From: Mermis nigrescens
Taxonomy: Eukaryota; Nematoda; Enoplea; Mermithida; Mermithidae
NCBI GenBank assembly: GCA_036768485.1
Contig: JAVLUZ010000142.1
Span: 5,030,581 to 5,094,580, forward strand
Length of the DNA stretch: 64,000 bases
Direction of reading: 5' to 3'
Within the stretch, counting starts at the first letter, position 1; every line of letters begins with the position of its first letter. This document shows, in pieces, positions 33,974-48,900 of this stretch. The notes beneath the pieces were generated by a model. The model was not told where the DNA came from and made no database searches. It worked only from the letters and a program-made list of their open reading frames with translations. Position numbers and translations under genes: made by a program.

Positions 33974-36900
33974 CTTTATTTTCAACGGAAAATGGTTCAT
34001 TTTCAAAATTTTCGGTCGTAAATGACAAACTCATGTCGTTTTTCACCAAATTTCTCTATTTTTGAAGAAATTTCGAAGGCGTAATTAAAAATGGAAAAGT
34101 CTACAAAAAAATGGAAAGAACTGAAAATTGTTCATTTTTTCGTCTTTTCACTCAAAATTCTTCTCTTTTGAAAAAATTGACCTTCCAGATCCGAAAAAAA
34201 ATCGTTATCCACTTCGACTACAACGATTTTGTCGCAGGTGGACAATCGCCGGAAAATGGGAAGATAGAGTAAAACCCGAAATTGAAAAATGGAAAATTTT
34301 CCATTTCCTCTATTTTCAACGGAAAATGGTTAATTTTCAAAATTTTCGGTCGTAAATGACAAACTCATGTCGTTTTTCACCAAATTTCTCTATTTTTGAA
34401 GAAATTTCGAAGGCGTAATTAAAAATGGAAAAGTCTACAAAAAAATGGAAAGAACTGAAAATTGTTCATTTTTTCGTCTTTTCACTCAAAATTCTTCTCT
34501 TTTGAAAAAATTGACCTTCCAGATCCGAAAAAAAATCGTTATCCACTTCGACTACAACGATTTTGTCGCAGGTGGACAATCGCCGGAAAATGGGAAGATA
34601 GAGTAAAACCCGAAATTGAAAAATGGAAAATTTTCCATTTCCTCTATTTTCAACGGAAAATGGTTAATTTTCAAAATTTTCGGTCGTAAATGACAAACTC
34701 ATGTCGTTTTTCACCAAATTTCTCTATTTTTGAAGAAATTTCGAAGGCGTAATTAAAAATGGAAAAGTCTACAAAAAAATGGAAAGAACTGAAAATTGTT
34801 CATTTTTTCGTCTTTTCACTCAAAATTCTTCTCTTTTGAAAAAATTGACCTTCCAGATCCGAAAAAAAATCGTTATCCACTTCGACTACAACGATTTTGT
34901 CGCAGGTGGACAATCGCCGGAAAATGGGAAGATAGAGTAAAACCCGAAATTGAAAAATGGAAAATTTTCCATTTCCTCTATTTTCAACGGAAAATGGTTA
35001 ATTTTCAAAATTTTCGGTCGTAAATGACAAACTCATGTCGTTTTTCACCAAATTTCTCTATTTTTGAAGAAATTTCGAAGGCGTAATTAAAAATGGAAAA
35101 GTCTACAAAAAAATGGAAAGAACTGAAAATTGTTCATTTTTTCGTCTTTTCACTCAAAATTCTTCTCTTTTGAAAAAATTGACCTTCCAGATCCGAAAAA
35201 AAATCGTTATCCACTTCGACTACAACGATTTTGTCGCAGGTGGACAATCGCCGGAAAATGGGAAGATAGAGTAAAACCCGAAATTGAAAAATGGAAAATT
35301 TTCCATTTCCTCTATTTTCAACGGAAAATGGTTAATTTTCAAAATTTTCGGTCGTAAATGACAAACTCATGTCGTTTTTCACCAAATTTCTCTATTTTTG
35401 AAGAAATTTCGAAGGCGTAATTAAAAATGGAAAAGTCTACAAAAAAATGGAAAGAACTGAAAATTGTTCATTTTTTCGTCTTTTCACTCAAAATTCTTCT
35501 CTTTTGAAAAAATTGACCTTCCAGATCCGAAAAAAAATCGTTATCCACTTCGACTACAACGATTTTGTCGCAGGTGGACAATCGCCGGAAAATGGGAAGA
35601 TAGAGTAAAACCCGAAATTGAAAAATGGAAAATTTTCCATTTCCTCTATTTTCAACGGAAAATGGTTAATTTTCAAAATTTTCGGTCGTAAATGACAAAC
35701 TCATGTCGTTTTTCACCAAATTTCTCTATTTTTGAAGAAATTTCGAAGGCGTAATTAAAAATGGAAAAGTCTACAAAAAAATGGAAAGAACTGAAAATTG
35801 TTCATTTTTTCGTCTTTTCACTCAAAATTCTTCTCTTTTGAAAAAATTGACCTTCCAGATCCGAAAAAAAATCGTTATCCACTTCGACTACAACGATTTT
35901 GTCGCAGGTGGACAATCGCCGGAAAATGGGAAGATAGAGTAAAACCCGAAATTGAAAAATGGAAAATTTTCCATTTCCTCTATTTTCAACGGAAAATGGT
36001 TAATTTTCAAAATTTTCGGTCGTAAATGACAAACTCATGTCGTTTTTCACCAAATTTCTCTATTTTTGAAGAAATTTCGAAGGCGTAATTAAAAATGGAA
36101 AAGTCTACAAAAAAATGGAAAGAACTGAAAATTGTTCATTTTTTCGTCTTTTCACTCAAAATTCTTCTCTTTTGAAAAAATTGACCTTCCAGATCCGAAA
36201 AAAAATCGTTATCCACTTCGACTACAACGATTTTGTCGCAGGTGGACAATCGCCGGAAAATGGGAAGATAGAGTAAAACCCGAAATTGAAAAATGGAAAA
36301 TTTTCCATTTCCTCTATTTTCAACGGAAAATGGTTAATTTTCAAAATTTTCGGTCGTAAATGACAAACTCATGTCGTTTTTCACCAAATTTCTCTATTTT
36401 TGAAGAAATTTCGAAGGCGTAATTAAAAATGGAAAAGTCTACAAAAAAATGGAAAGAACTGAAAATTGTTCATTTTTTCGTCTTTTCACTCAAAATTCTT
36501 CTCTTTTGAAAAAATTGACCTTCCAGATCCGAAAAAAAATCGTTATCCACTTCGACTACAACGATTTTGTCGCAGGTGGACAATCGCCGGAAAATGGGAA
36601 GATAGAGTAAAACCCGAAATTGAAAAATGGAAAATTTTCCATTTCCTCTATTTTCAACGGAAAATGGTTAATTTTCAAAATTTTCGGTCGTAAATGACAA
36701 ACTCATGTCGTTTTTCACCAAATTTCTCTATTTTTGAAGAAATTTCGAAGGCGTAATTAAAAATGGAAAAGTCTACAAAAAAATGGAAAGAACTGAAAAT
36801 TGTTCATTTTTTCGTCTTTTCACTCAAAATTCTTCTCTTTTGAAAAAATTGACCTTCCAGATCCGAAAAAAAATCGTTATCCACTTCGACTACAACGATT

Positions 36901-39900
36901 TTGTCGCAGGTGGACAATCGCCGGAAAATGGGAAGATAGAGTAAAACCCGAAATTGAAAAATGGAAAATTTTCCATTTCCTCTATTTTCAACGGAAAATG
37001 GTTAATTTTCAAAATTTTCGGTCGTAAATGACAAACTCATGTCGTTTTTCACCAAATTTCTCTATTTTTGAAGAAATTTCGAAGGCGTAATTAAAAATGG
37101 AAAAGTCTACAAAAAAATGGAAAGAACTGAAAATTGTTCATTTTTTCGTCTTTTCACTCAAAATTCTTCTCTTTTGAAAAAATTGACCTTCCAGATCCGA
37201 AAAAAAATCGTTATCCACTTCGACTACAACGATTTTGTCGCAGGTGGACAATCGCCGGAAAATGGGAAGATAGAGTAAAACCCGAAATTGAAAAATGGAA
37301 AATTTTCCATTTCCTCTATTTTCAACGGAAAATGGTTAATTTTCAAAATTTTCGGTCGTAAATGACAAACTCATGTCGTTTTTCACCAAATTTCTCTATT
37401 TTTGAAGAAATTTCGAAGGCGTAATTAAAAATGGAAAAGTCTACAAAAAAATGGAAAGAACTGAAAATTGTTCATTTTTTCGTCTTTTCACTCAAAATTC
37501 TTCTCTTTTGAAAAAATTGACCTTCCAGATCCGAAAAAAAATCGTTATCCACTTCGACTACAACGATTTTGTCGCAGGTGGACAATCGCCGGAAAATGGG
37601 AAGATAGAGTAAAACCCGAAATTGAAAAATGGAAAATTTTCCATTTCCTCTATTTTCAACGGAAAATGGTTAATTTTCAAAATTTTCGGTCGTAAATGAC
37701 AAACTCATGTCGTTTTTCACCAAATTTCTCTATTTTTGAAGAAATTTCGAAGGCGTAATTAAAAATGGAAAAGTCTACAAAAAAATGGAAAGAACTGAAA
37801 ATTGTTCATTTTTTCGTCTTTTCACTCAAAATTCTTCTCTTTTGAAAAAATTGACCTTCCAGATCCGAAAAAAAATCGTTATCCACTTCGACTACAACGA
37901 TTTTGTCGCAGGTGGACAATCGCCGGAAAATGGGAAGATAGAGTAAAACCCGAAATTGAAAAATGGAAAATTTTCCATTTCCTCTATTTTCAACGGAAAA
38001 TGGTTAATTTTCAAAATTTTCGGTCGTAAATGACAAACTCATGTCGTTTTTCACCAAATTTCTCTATTTTTGAAGAAATTTCGAAGGCGTAATTAAAAAT
38101 GGAAAAGTCTACAAAAAAATGGAAAGAACTGAAAATTGTTCATTTTTTCGTCTTTTCACTCAAAATTCTTCTCTTTTGAAAAAATTGACCTTCCAGATCC
38201 GAAAAAAAATCGTTATCCACTTCGACTACAACGATTTTGTCGCAGGTGGACAATCGCCGGAAAATGGGAAGATAGAGTAAAACCCGAAATTGAAAAATGG
38301 AAAATTTTCCATTTCCTCTATTTTCAACGGAAAATGGTTAATTTTCAAAATTTTCGGTCGTAAATGACAAACTCATGTCGTTTTTCACCAAATTTCTCTA
38401 TTTTTGAAGAAATTTCGAAGGCGTAATTAAAAATGGAAAAGTCTACAAAAAAATGGAAAGAACTGAAAATTGTTCATTTTTTCGTCTTTTCACTCAAAAT
38501 TCTTCTCTTTTGAAAAAATTGACCTTCCAGATCCGAAAAAAAATCGTTATCCACTTCGACTACAACGATTTTGTCGCAGGTGGACAATCGCCGGAAAATG
38601 GGAAGATAGAGTAAAACCCGAAATTGAAAAATGGAAAATTTTCCATTTCCTCTATTTTCAACGGAAAATGGTTAATTTTCAAAATTTTCGGTCGTAAATG
38701 ACAAACTCATGTCGTTTTTCACCAAATTTCTCTATTTTTGAAGAAATTTCGAAGGCGTAATTAAAAATGGAAAAGTCTACAAAAAAATGGAAAGAACTGA
38801 AAATTGTTCATTTTTTCGTCTTTTCACTCAAAATTCTTCTCTTTTGAAAAAATTGACCTTCCAGATCCGAAAAAAAATCGTTATCCACTTCGACTACAAC
38901 GATTTTGTCGCAGGTGGACAATCGCCGGAAAATGGGAAGATAGAGTAAAACCCGAAATTGAAAAATGGAAAATTTTCCATTTCCTCTATTTTCAACGGAA
39001 AATGGTTAATTTTCAAAATTTTCGGTCGTAAATGACAAACTCATGTCGTTTTTCACCAAATTTCTCTATTTTTGAAGAAATTTCGAAGGCGTAATTAAAA
39101 ATGGAAAAGTCTACAAAAAAATGGAAAGAACTGAAAATTGTTCATTTTTTCGTCTTTTCACTCAAAATTCTTCTCTTTTGAAAAAATTGACCTTCCAGAT
39201 CCGAAAAAAAATCGTTATCCACTTCGACTACAACGATTTTGTCGCAGGTGGACAATCGCCGGAAAATGGGAAGATAGAGTAAAACCCGAAATTGAAAAAT
39301 GGAAAATTTTCCATTTCCTCTATTTTCAACGGAAAATGGTTAATTTTCAAAATTTTCGGTCGTAAATGACAAACTCATGTCGTTTTTCACCAAATTTCTC
39401 TATTTTTGAAGAAATTTCGAAGGCGTAATTAAAAATGGAAAAGTCTACAAAAAAATGGAAAGAACTGAAAATTGTTCATTTTTTCGTCTTTTCACTCAAA
39501 ATTCTTCTCTTTTGAAAAAATTGACCTTCCAGATCCGAAAAAAAATCGTTATCCACTTCGACTACAACGATTTTGTCGCAGGTGGACAATCGCCGGAAAA
39601 TGGGAAGATAGAGTAAAACCCGAAATTGAAAAATGGAAAATTTTCCATTTCCTCTATTTTCAACGGAAAATGGTTAATTTTCAAAATTTTCGGTCGTAAA
39701 TGACAAACTCATGTCGTTTTTCACCAAATTTCTCTATTTTTGAAGAAATTTCGAAGGCGTAATTAAAAATGGAAAAGTCTACAAAAAAATGGAAAGAACT
39801 GAAAATTGTTCATTTTTTCGTCTTTTCACTCAAAATTCTTCTCTTTTGAAAAAATTGACCTTCCAGATCCGAAAAAAAATCGTTATCCACTTCGACTACA

Positions 39901-42900
39901 ACGATTTTGTCGCAGGTGGACAATCGCCGGAAAATGGGAAGATAGAGTAAAACCCGAAATTGAAAAATGGAAAATTTTCCATTTCCTCTATTTTCAACGG
40001 AAAATGGTTAATTTTCAAAATTTTCGGTCGTAAATGACAAACTCATGTCGTTTTTCACCAAATTTCTCTATTTTTGAAGAAATTTCGAAGGCGTAATTAA
40101 AAATGGAAAAGTCTACAAAAAAATGGAAAGAACTGAAAATTGTTCATTTTTTCGTCTTTTCACTCAAAATTCTTCTCTTTTGAAAAAATTGACCTTCCAG
40201 ATCCGAAAAAAAATCGTTATCCACTTCGACTACAACGATTTTGTCGCAGGTGGACAATCGCCGGAAAATGGGAAGATAGAGTAAAACCCGAAATTGAAAA
40301 ATGGAAAATTTTCCATTTCCTCTATTTTCAACGGAAAATGGTTAATTTTCAAAATTTTCGGTCGTAAATGACAAACTCATGTCGTTTTTCACCAAATTTC
40401 TCTATTTTTGAAGAAATTTCGAAGGCGTAATTAAAAATGGAAAAGTCTACAAAAAAATGGAAAGAACTGAAAATTGTTCATTTTTTCGTCTTTTCACTCA
40501 AAATTCTTCTCTTTTGAAAAAATTGACCTTCCAGATCCGAAAAAAAATCGTTATCCACTTCGACTACAACGATTTTGTCGCAGGTGGACAATCGCCGGAA
40601 AATGGGAAGATAGAGTAAAACCCGAAATTGAAAAATGGAAAATTTTCCATTTCCTCTATTTTCAACGGAAAATGGTTAATTTTCAAAATTTTCGGTCGTA
40701 AATGACAAACTCATGTCGTTTTTCACCAAATTTCTCTATTTTTGAAGAAATTTCGAAGGCGTAATTAAAAATGGAAAAGTCTACAAAAAAATGGAAAGAA
40801 CTGAAAATTGTTCATTTTTTCGTCTTTTCACTCAAAATTCTTCTCTTTTGAAAAAATTGACCTTCCAGATCCGAAAAAAAATCGTTATCCACTTCGACTA
40901 CAACGATTTTGTCGCAGGTGGACAATCGCCGGAAAATGGGAAGATAGAGTAAAACCCGAAATTGAAAAATGGAAAATTTTCCATTTCCTCTATTTTCAAC
41001 GGAAAATGGTTAATTTTCAAAATTTTCGGTCGTAAATGACAAACTCATGTCGTTTTTCACCAAATTTCTCTATTTTTGAAGAAATTTCGAAGGCGTAATT
41101 AAAAATGGAAAAGTCTACAAAAAAATGGAAAGAACTGAAAATTGTTCATTTTTTCGTCTTTTCACTCAAAATTCTTCTCTTTTGAAAAAATTGACCTTCC
41201 AGATCCGAAAAAAAATCGTTATCCACTTCGACTACAACGATTTTGTCGCAGGTGGACAATCGCCGGAAAATGGGAAGATAGAGTAAAACCCGAAATTGAA
41301 AAATGGAAAATTTTCCATTTCCTCTATTTTCAACGGAAAATGGTTAATTTTCAAAATTTTCGGTCGTAAATGACAAACTCATGTCGTTTTTCACCAAATT
41401 TCTCTATTTTTGAAGAAATTTCGAAGGCGTAATTAAAAATGGAAAAGTCTACAAAAAAATGGAAAGAACTGAAAATTGTTCATTTTTTCGTCTTTTCACT
41501 CAAAATTCTTCTCTTTTGAAAAAATTGACCTTCCAGATCCGAAAAAAAATCGTTATCCACTTCGACTACAACGATTTTGTCGCAGGTGGACAATCGCCGG
41601 AAAATGGGAAGATAGAGTAAAACCCGAAATTGAAAAATGGAAAATTTTCCATTTCCTCTATTTTCAACGGAAAATGGTTAATTTTCAAAATTTTCGGTCG
41701 TAAATGACAAACTCATGTCGTTTTTCACCAAATTTCTCTATTTTTGAAGAAATTTCGAAGGCGTAATTAAAAATGGAAAAGTCTACAAAAAAATGGAAAG
41801 AACTGAAAATTGTTCATTTTTTCGTCTTTTCACTCAAAATTCTTCTCTTTTGAAAAAATTGACCTTCCAGATCCGAAAAAAAATCGTTATCCACTTCGAC
41901 TACAACGATTTTGTCGCAGGTGGACAATCGCCGGAAAATGGGAAGATAGAGTAAAACCCGAAATTGAAAAATGGAAAATTTTCCATTTCCTCTATTTTCA
42001 ACGGAAAATGGTTAATTTTCAAAATTTTCGGTCGTAAATGACAAACTCATGTCGTTTTTCACCAAATTTCTCTATTTTTGAAGAAATTTCGAAGGCGTAA
42101 TTAAAAATGGAAAAGTCTACAAAAAAATGGAAAGAACTGAAAATTGTTCATTTTTTCGTCTTTTCACTCAAAATTCTTCTCTTTTGAAAAAATTGACCTT
42201 CCAGATCCGAAAAAAAATCGTTATCCACTTCGACTACAACGATTTTGTCGCAGGTGGACAATCGCCGGAAAATGGGAAGATAGAGTAAAACCCGAAATTG
42301 AAAAATGGAAAATTTTCCATTTCCTCTATTTTCAACGGAAAATGGTTAATTTTCAAAATTTTCGGTCGTAAATGACAAACTCATGTCGTTTTTCACCAAA
42401 TTTCTCTATTTTTGAAGAAATTTCGAAGGCGTAATTAAAAATGGAAAAGTCTACAAAAAAATGGAAAGAACTGAAAATTGTTCATTTTTTCGTCTTTTCA
42501 CTCAAAATTCTTCTCTTTTGAAAAAATTGACCTTCCAGATCCGAAAAAAAATCGTTATCCACTTCGACTACAACGATTTTGTCGCAGGTGGACAATCGCC
42601 GGAAAATGGGAAGATAGAGTAAAACCCGAAATTGAAAAATGGAAAATTTTCCATTTCCTCTATTTTCAACGGAAAATGGTTAATTTTCAAAATTTTCGGT
42701 CGTAAATGACAAACTCATGTCGTTTTTCACCAAATTTCTCTATTTTTGAAGAAATTTCGAAGGCGTAATTAAAAATGGAAAAGTCTACAAAAAAATGGAA
42801 AGAACTGAAAATTGTTCATTTTTTCGTCTTTTCACTCAAAATTCTTCTCTTTTGAAAAAATTGACCTTCCAGATCCGAAAAAAAATCGTTATCCACTTCG

Positions 42901-45900
42901 ACTACAACGATTTTGTCGCAGGTGGACAATCGCCGGAAAATGGGAAGATAGAGTAAAACCCGAAATTGAAAAATGGAAAATTTTCCATTTCCTCTATTTT
43001 CAACGGAAAATGGTTAATTTTCAAAATTTTCGGTCGTAAATGACAAACTCATGTCGTTTTTCACCAAATTTCTCTATTTTTGAAGAAATTTCGAAGGCGT
43101 AATTAAAAATGGAAAAGTCTACAAAAAAATGGAAAGAACTGAAAATTGTTCATTTTTTCGTCTTTTCACTCAAAATTCTTCTCTTTTGAAAAAATTGACC
43201 TTCCAGATCCGAAAAAAAATCGTTATCCACTTCGACTACAACGATTTTGTCGCAGGTGGACAATCGCCGGAAAATGGGAAGATAGAGTAAAACCCGAAAT
43301 TGAAAAATGGAAAATTTTCCATTTCCTCTATTTTCAACGGAAAATGGTTAATTTTCAAAATTTTCGGTCGTAAATGACAAACTCATGTCGTTTTTCACCA
43401 AATTTCTCTATTTTTGAAGAAATTTCGAAGGCGTAATTAAAAATGGAAAAGTCTACAAAAAAATGGAAAGAACTGAAAATTGTTCATTTTTTCGTCTTTT
43501 CACTCAAAATTCTTCTCTTTTGAAAAAATTGACCTTCCAGATCCGAAAAAAAATCGTTATCCACTTCGACTACAACGATTTTGTCGCAGGTGGACAATCG
43601 CCGGAAAATGGGAAGATAGAGTAAAACCCGAAATTGAAAAATGGAAAATTTTCCATTTCCTCTATTTTCAACGGAAAATGGTTAATTTTCAAAATTTTCG
43701 GTCGTAAATGACAAACTCATGTCGTTTTTCACCAAATTTCTCTATTTTTGAAGAAATTTCGAAGGCGTAATTAAAAATGGAAAAGTCTACAAAAAAATGG
43801 AAAGAACTGAAAATTGTTCATTTTTTCGTCTTTTCACTCAAAATTCTTCTCTTTTGAAAAAATTGACCTTCCAGATCCGAAAAAAAATCGTTATCCACTT
43901 CGACTACAACGATTTTGTCGCAGGTGGACAATCGCCGGAAAATGGGAAGATAGAGTAAAACCCGAAATTGAAAAATGGAAAATTTTCCATTTCCTCTATT
44001 TTCAACGGAAAATGGTTAATTTTCAAAATTTTCGGTCGTAAATGACAAACTCATGTCGTTTTTCACCAAATTTCTCTATTTTTGAAGAAATTTCGAAGGC
44101 GTAATTAAAAATGGAAAAGTCTACAAAAAAATGGAAAGAACTGAAAATTGTTCATTTTTTCGTCTTTTCACTCAAAATTCTTCTCTTTTGAAAAAATTGA
44201 CCTTCCAGATCCGAAAAAAAATCGTTATCCACTTCGACTACAACGATTTTGTCGCAGGTGGACAATCGCCGGAAAATGGGAAGATAGAGTAAAACCCGAA
44301 ATTGAAAAATGGAAAATTTTCCATTTCCTCTATTTTCAACGGAAAATGGTTAATTTTCAAAATTTTCGGTCGTAAATGACAAACTCATGTCGTTTTTCAC
44401 CAAATTTCTCTATTTTTGAAGAAATTTCGAAGGCGTAATTAAAAATGGAAAAGTCTACAAAAAAATGGAAAGAACTGAAAATTGTTCATTTTTTCGTCTT
44501 TTCACTCAAAATTCTTCTCTTTTGAAAAAATTGACCTTCCAGATCCGAAAAAAAATCGTTATCCACTTCGACTACAACGATTTTGTCGCAGGTGGACAAT
44601 CGCCGGAAAATGGGAAGATAGAGTAAAACCCGAAATTGAAAAATGGAAAATTTTCCATTTCCTCTATTTTCAACGGAAAATGGTTAATTTTCAAAATTTT
44701 CGGTCGTAAATGACAAACTCATGTCGTTTTTCACCAAATTTCTCTATTTTTGAAGAAATTTCGAAGGCGTAATTAAAAATGGAAAAGTCTACAAAAAAAT
44801 GGAAAGAACTGAAAATTGTTCATTTTTTCGTCTTTTCACTCAAAATTCTTCTCTTTTGAAAAAATTGACCTTCCAGATCCGAAAAAAAATCGTTATCCAC
44901 TTCGACTACAACGATTTTGTCGCAGGTGGACAATCGCCGGAAAATGGGAAGATAGAGTAAAACCCGAAATTGAAAAATGGAAAATTTTCCATTTCCTCTA
45001 TTTTCAACGGAAAATGGTTAATTTTCAAAATTTTCGGTCGTAAATGACAAACTCATGTCGTTTTTCACCAAATTTCTCTATTTTTGAAGAAATTTCGAAG
45101 GCGTAATTAAAAATGGAAAAGTCTACAAAAAAATGGAAAGAACTGAAAATTGTTCATTTTTTCGTCTTTTCACTCAAAATTCTTCTCTTTTGAAAAAATT
45201 GACCTTCCAGATCCGAAAAAAAATCGTTATCCACTTCGACTACAACGATTTTGTCGCAGGTGGACAATCGCCGGAAAATGGGAAGATAGAGTAAAACCCG
45301 AAATTGAAAAATGGAAAATTTTCCATTTCCTCTATTTTCAACGGAAAATGGTTAATTTTCAAAATTTTCGGTCGTAAATGACAAACTCATGTCGTTTTTC
45401 ACCAAATTTCTCTATTTTTGAAGAAATTTCGAAGGCGTAATTAAAAATGGAAAAGTCTACAAAAAAATGGAAAGAACTGAAAATTGTTCATTTTTTCGTC
45501 TTTTCACTCAAAATTCTTCTCTTTTGAAAAAATTGACCTTCCAGATCCGAAAAAAAATCGTTATCCACTTCGACTACAACGATTTTGTCGCAGGTGGACA
45601 ATCGCCGGAAAATGGGAAGATAGAGTAAAACCCGAAATTGAAAAATGGAAAATTTTCCATTTCCTCTATTTTCAACGGAAAATGGTTAATTTTCAAAATT
45701 TTCGGTCGTAAATGACAAACTCATGTCGTTTTTCACCAAATTTCTCTATTTTTGAAGAAATTTCGAAGGCGTAATTAAAAATGGAAAAGTCTACAAAAAA
45801 ATGGAAAGAACTGAAAATTGTTCATTTTTTCGTCTTTTCACTCAAAATTCTTCTCTTTTGAAAAAATTGACCTTCCAGATCCGAAAAAAAATCGTTATCC

Positions 45901-48900
45901 ACTTCGACTACAACGATTTTGTCGCAGGTGGACAATCGCCGGAAAATGGGAAGATAGAGTAAAACCCGAAATTGAAAAATGGAAAATTTTCCATTTCCTC
46001 TATTTTCAACGGAAAATGGTTAATTTTCAAAATTTTCGGTCGTAAATGACAAACTCATGTCGTTTTTCACCAAATTTCTCTATTTTTGAAGAAATTTCGA
46101 AGGCGTAATTAAAAATGGAAAAGTCTACAAAAAAATGGAAAGAACTGAAAATTGTTCATTTTTTCGTCTTTTCACTCAAAATTCTTCTCTTTTGAAAAAA
46201 TTGACCTTCCAGATCCGAAAAAAAATCGTTATCCACTTCGACTACAACGATTTTGTCGCAGGTGGACAATCGCCGGAAAATGGGAAGATAGAGTAAAACC
46301 CGAAATTGAAAAATGGAAAATTTTCCATTTCCTCTATTTTCAACGGAAAATGGTTAATTTTCAAAATTTTCGGTCGTAAATGACAAACTCATGTCGTTTT
46401 TCACCAAATTTCTCTATTTTTGAAGAAATTTCGAAGGCGTAATTAAAAATGGAAAAGTCTACAAAAAAATGGAAAGAACTGAAAATTGTTCATTTTTTCG
46501 TCTTTTCACTCAAAATTCTTCTCTTTTGAAAAAATTGACCTTCCAGATCCGAAAAAAAATCGTTATCCACTTCGACTACAACGATTTTGTCGCAGGTGGA
46601 CAATCGCCGGAAAATGGGAAGATAGAGTAAAACCCGAAATTGAAAAATGGAAAATTTTCCATTTCCTCTATTTTCAACGGAAAATGGTTAATTTTCAAAA
46701 TTTTCGGTCGTAAATGACAAACTCATGTCGTTTTTCACCAAATTTCTCTATTTTTGAAGAAATTTCGAAGGCGTAATTAAAAATGGAAAAGTCTACAAAA
46801 AAATGGAAAGAACTGAAAATTGTTCATTTTTTCGTCTTTTCACTCAAAATTCTTCTCTTTTGAAAAAATTGACCTTCCAGATCCGAAAAAAAATCGTTAT
46901 CCACTTCGACTACAACGATTTTGTCGCAGGTGGACAATCGCCGGAAAATGGGAAGATAGAGTAAAACCCGAAATTGAAAAATGGAAAATTTTCCATTTCC
47001 TCTATTTTCAACGGAAAATGGTTAATTTTCAAAATTTTCGGTCGTAAATGACAAACTCATGTCGTTTTTCACCAAATTTCTCTATTTTTGAAGAAATTTC
47101 GAAGGCGTAATTAAAAATGGAAAAGTCTACAAAAAAATGGAAAGAACTGAAAATTGTTCATTTTTTCGTCTTTTCACTCAAAATTCTTCTCTTTTGAAAA
47201 AATTGACCTTCCAGATCCGAAAAAAAATCGTTATCCACTTCGACTACAACGATTTTGTCGCAGGTGGACAATCGCCGGAAAATGGGAAGATAGAGTAAAA
47301 CCCGAAATTGAAAAATGGAAAATTTTCCATTTCCTCTATTTTCAACGGAAAATGGTTAATTTTCAAAATTTTCGGTCGTAAATGACAAACTCATGTCGTT
47401 TTTCACCAAATTTCTCTATTTTTGAAGAAATTTCGAAGGCGTAATTAAAAATGGAAAAGTCTACAAAAAAATGGAAAGAACTGAAAATTGTTCATTTTTT
47501 CGTCTTTTCACTCAAAATTCTTCTCTTTTGAAAAAATTGACCTTCCAGATCCGAAAAAAAATCGTTATCCACTTCGACTACAACGATTTTGTCGCAGGTG
47601 GACAATCGCCGGAAAATGGGAAGATAGAGTAAAACCCGAAATTGAAAAATGGAAAATTTTCCATTTCCTCTATTTTCAACGGAAAATGGTTAATTTTCAA
47701 AATTTTCGGTCGTAAATGACAAACTCATGTCGTTTTTCACCAAATTTCTCTATTTTTGAAGAAATTTCGAAGGCGTAATTAAAAATGGAAAAGTCTACAA
47801 AAAAATGGAAAGAACTGAAAATTGTTCATTTTTTCGTCTTTTCACTCAAAATTCTTCTCTTTTGAAAAAATTGACCTTCCAGATCCGAAAAAAAATCGTT
47901 ATCCACTTCGACTACAACGATTTTGTCGCAGGTGGACAATCGCCGGAAAATGGGAAGATAGAGTAAAACCCGAAATTGAAAAATGGAAAATTTTCCATTT
48001 CCTCTATTTTCAACGGAAAATGGTTAATTTTCAAAATTTTCGGTCGTAAATGACAAACTCATGTCGTTTTTCACCAAATTTCTCTATTTTTGAAGAAATT
48101 TCGAAGGCGTAATTAAAAATGGAAAAGTCTACAAAAAAATGGAAAGAACTGAAAATTGTTCATTTTTTCGTCTTTTCACTCAAAATTCTTCTCTTTTGAA
48201 AAAATTGACCTTCCAGATCCGAAAAAAAATCGTTATCCACTTCGACTACAACGATTTTGTCGCAGGTGGACAATCGCCGGAAAATGGGAAGATAGAGTAA
48301 AACCCGAAATTGAAAAATGGAAAATTTTCCATTTCCTCTATTTTCAACGGAAAATGGTTAATTTTCAAAATTTTCGGTCGTAAATGACAAACTCATGTCG
48401 TTTTTCACCAAATTTCTCTATTTTTGAAGAAATTTCGAAGGCGTAATTAAAAATGGAAAAGTCTACAAAAAAATGGAAAGAACTGAAAATTGTTCATTTT
48501 TTCGTCTTTTCACTCAAAATTCTTCTCTTTTGAAAAAATTGACCTTCCAGATCCGAAAAAAAATCGTTATCCACTTCGACTACAACGATTTTGTCGCAGG
48601 TGGACAATCGCCGGAAAATGGGAAGATAGAGTAAAACCCGAAATTGAAAAATGGAAAATTTTCCATTTCCTCTATTTTCAACGGAAAATGGTTAATTTTC
48701 AAAATTTTCGGTCGTAAATGACAAACTCATGTCGTTTTTCACCAAATTTCTCTATTTTTGAAGAAATTTCGAAGGCGTAATTAAAAATGGAAAAGTCTAC
48801 AAAAAAATGGAAAGAACTGAAAATTGTTCATTTTTTCGTCTTTTCACTCAAAATTCTTCTCTTTTGAAAAAATTGACCTTCCAGATCCGAAAAAAAATCG

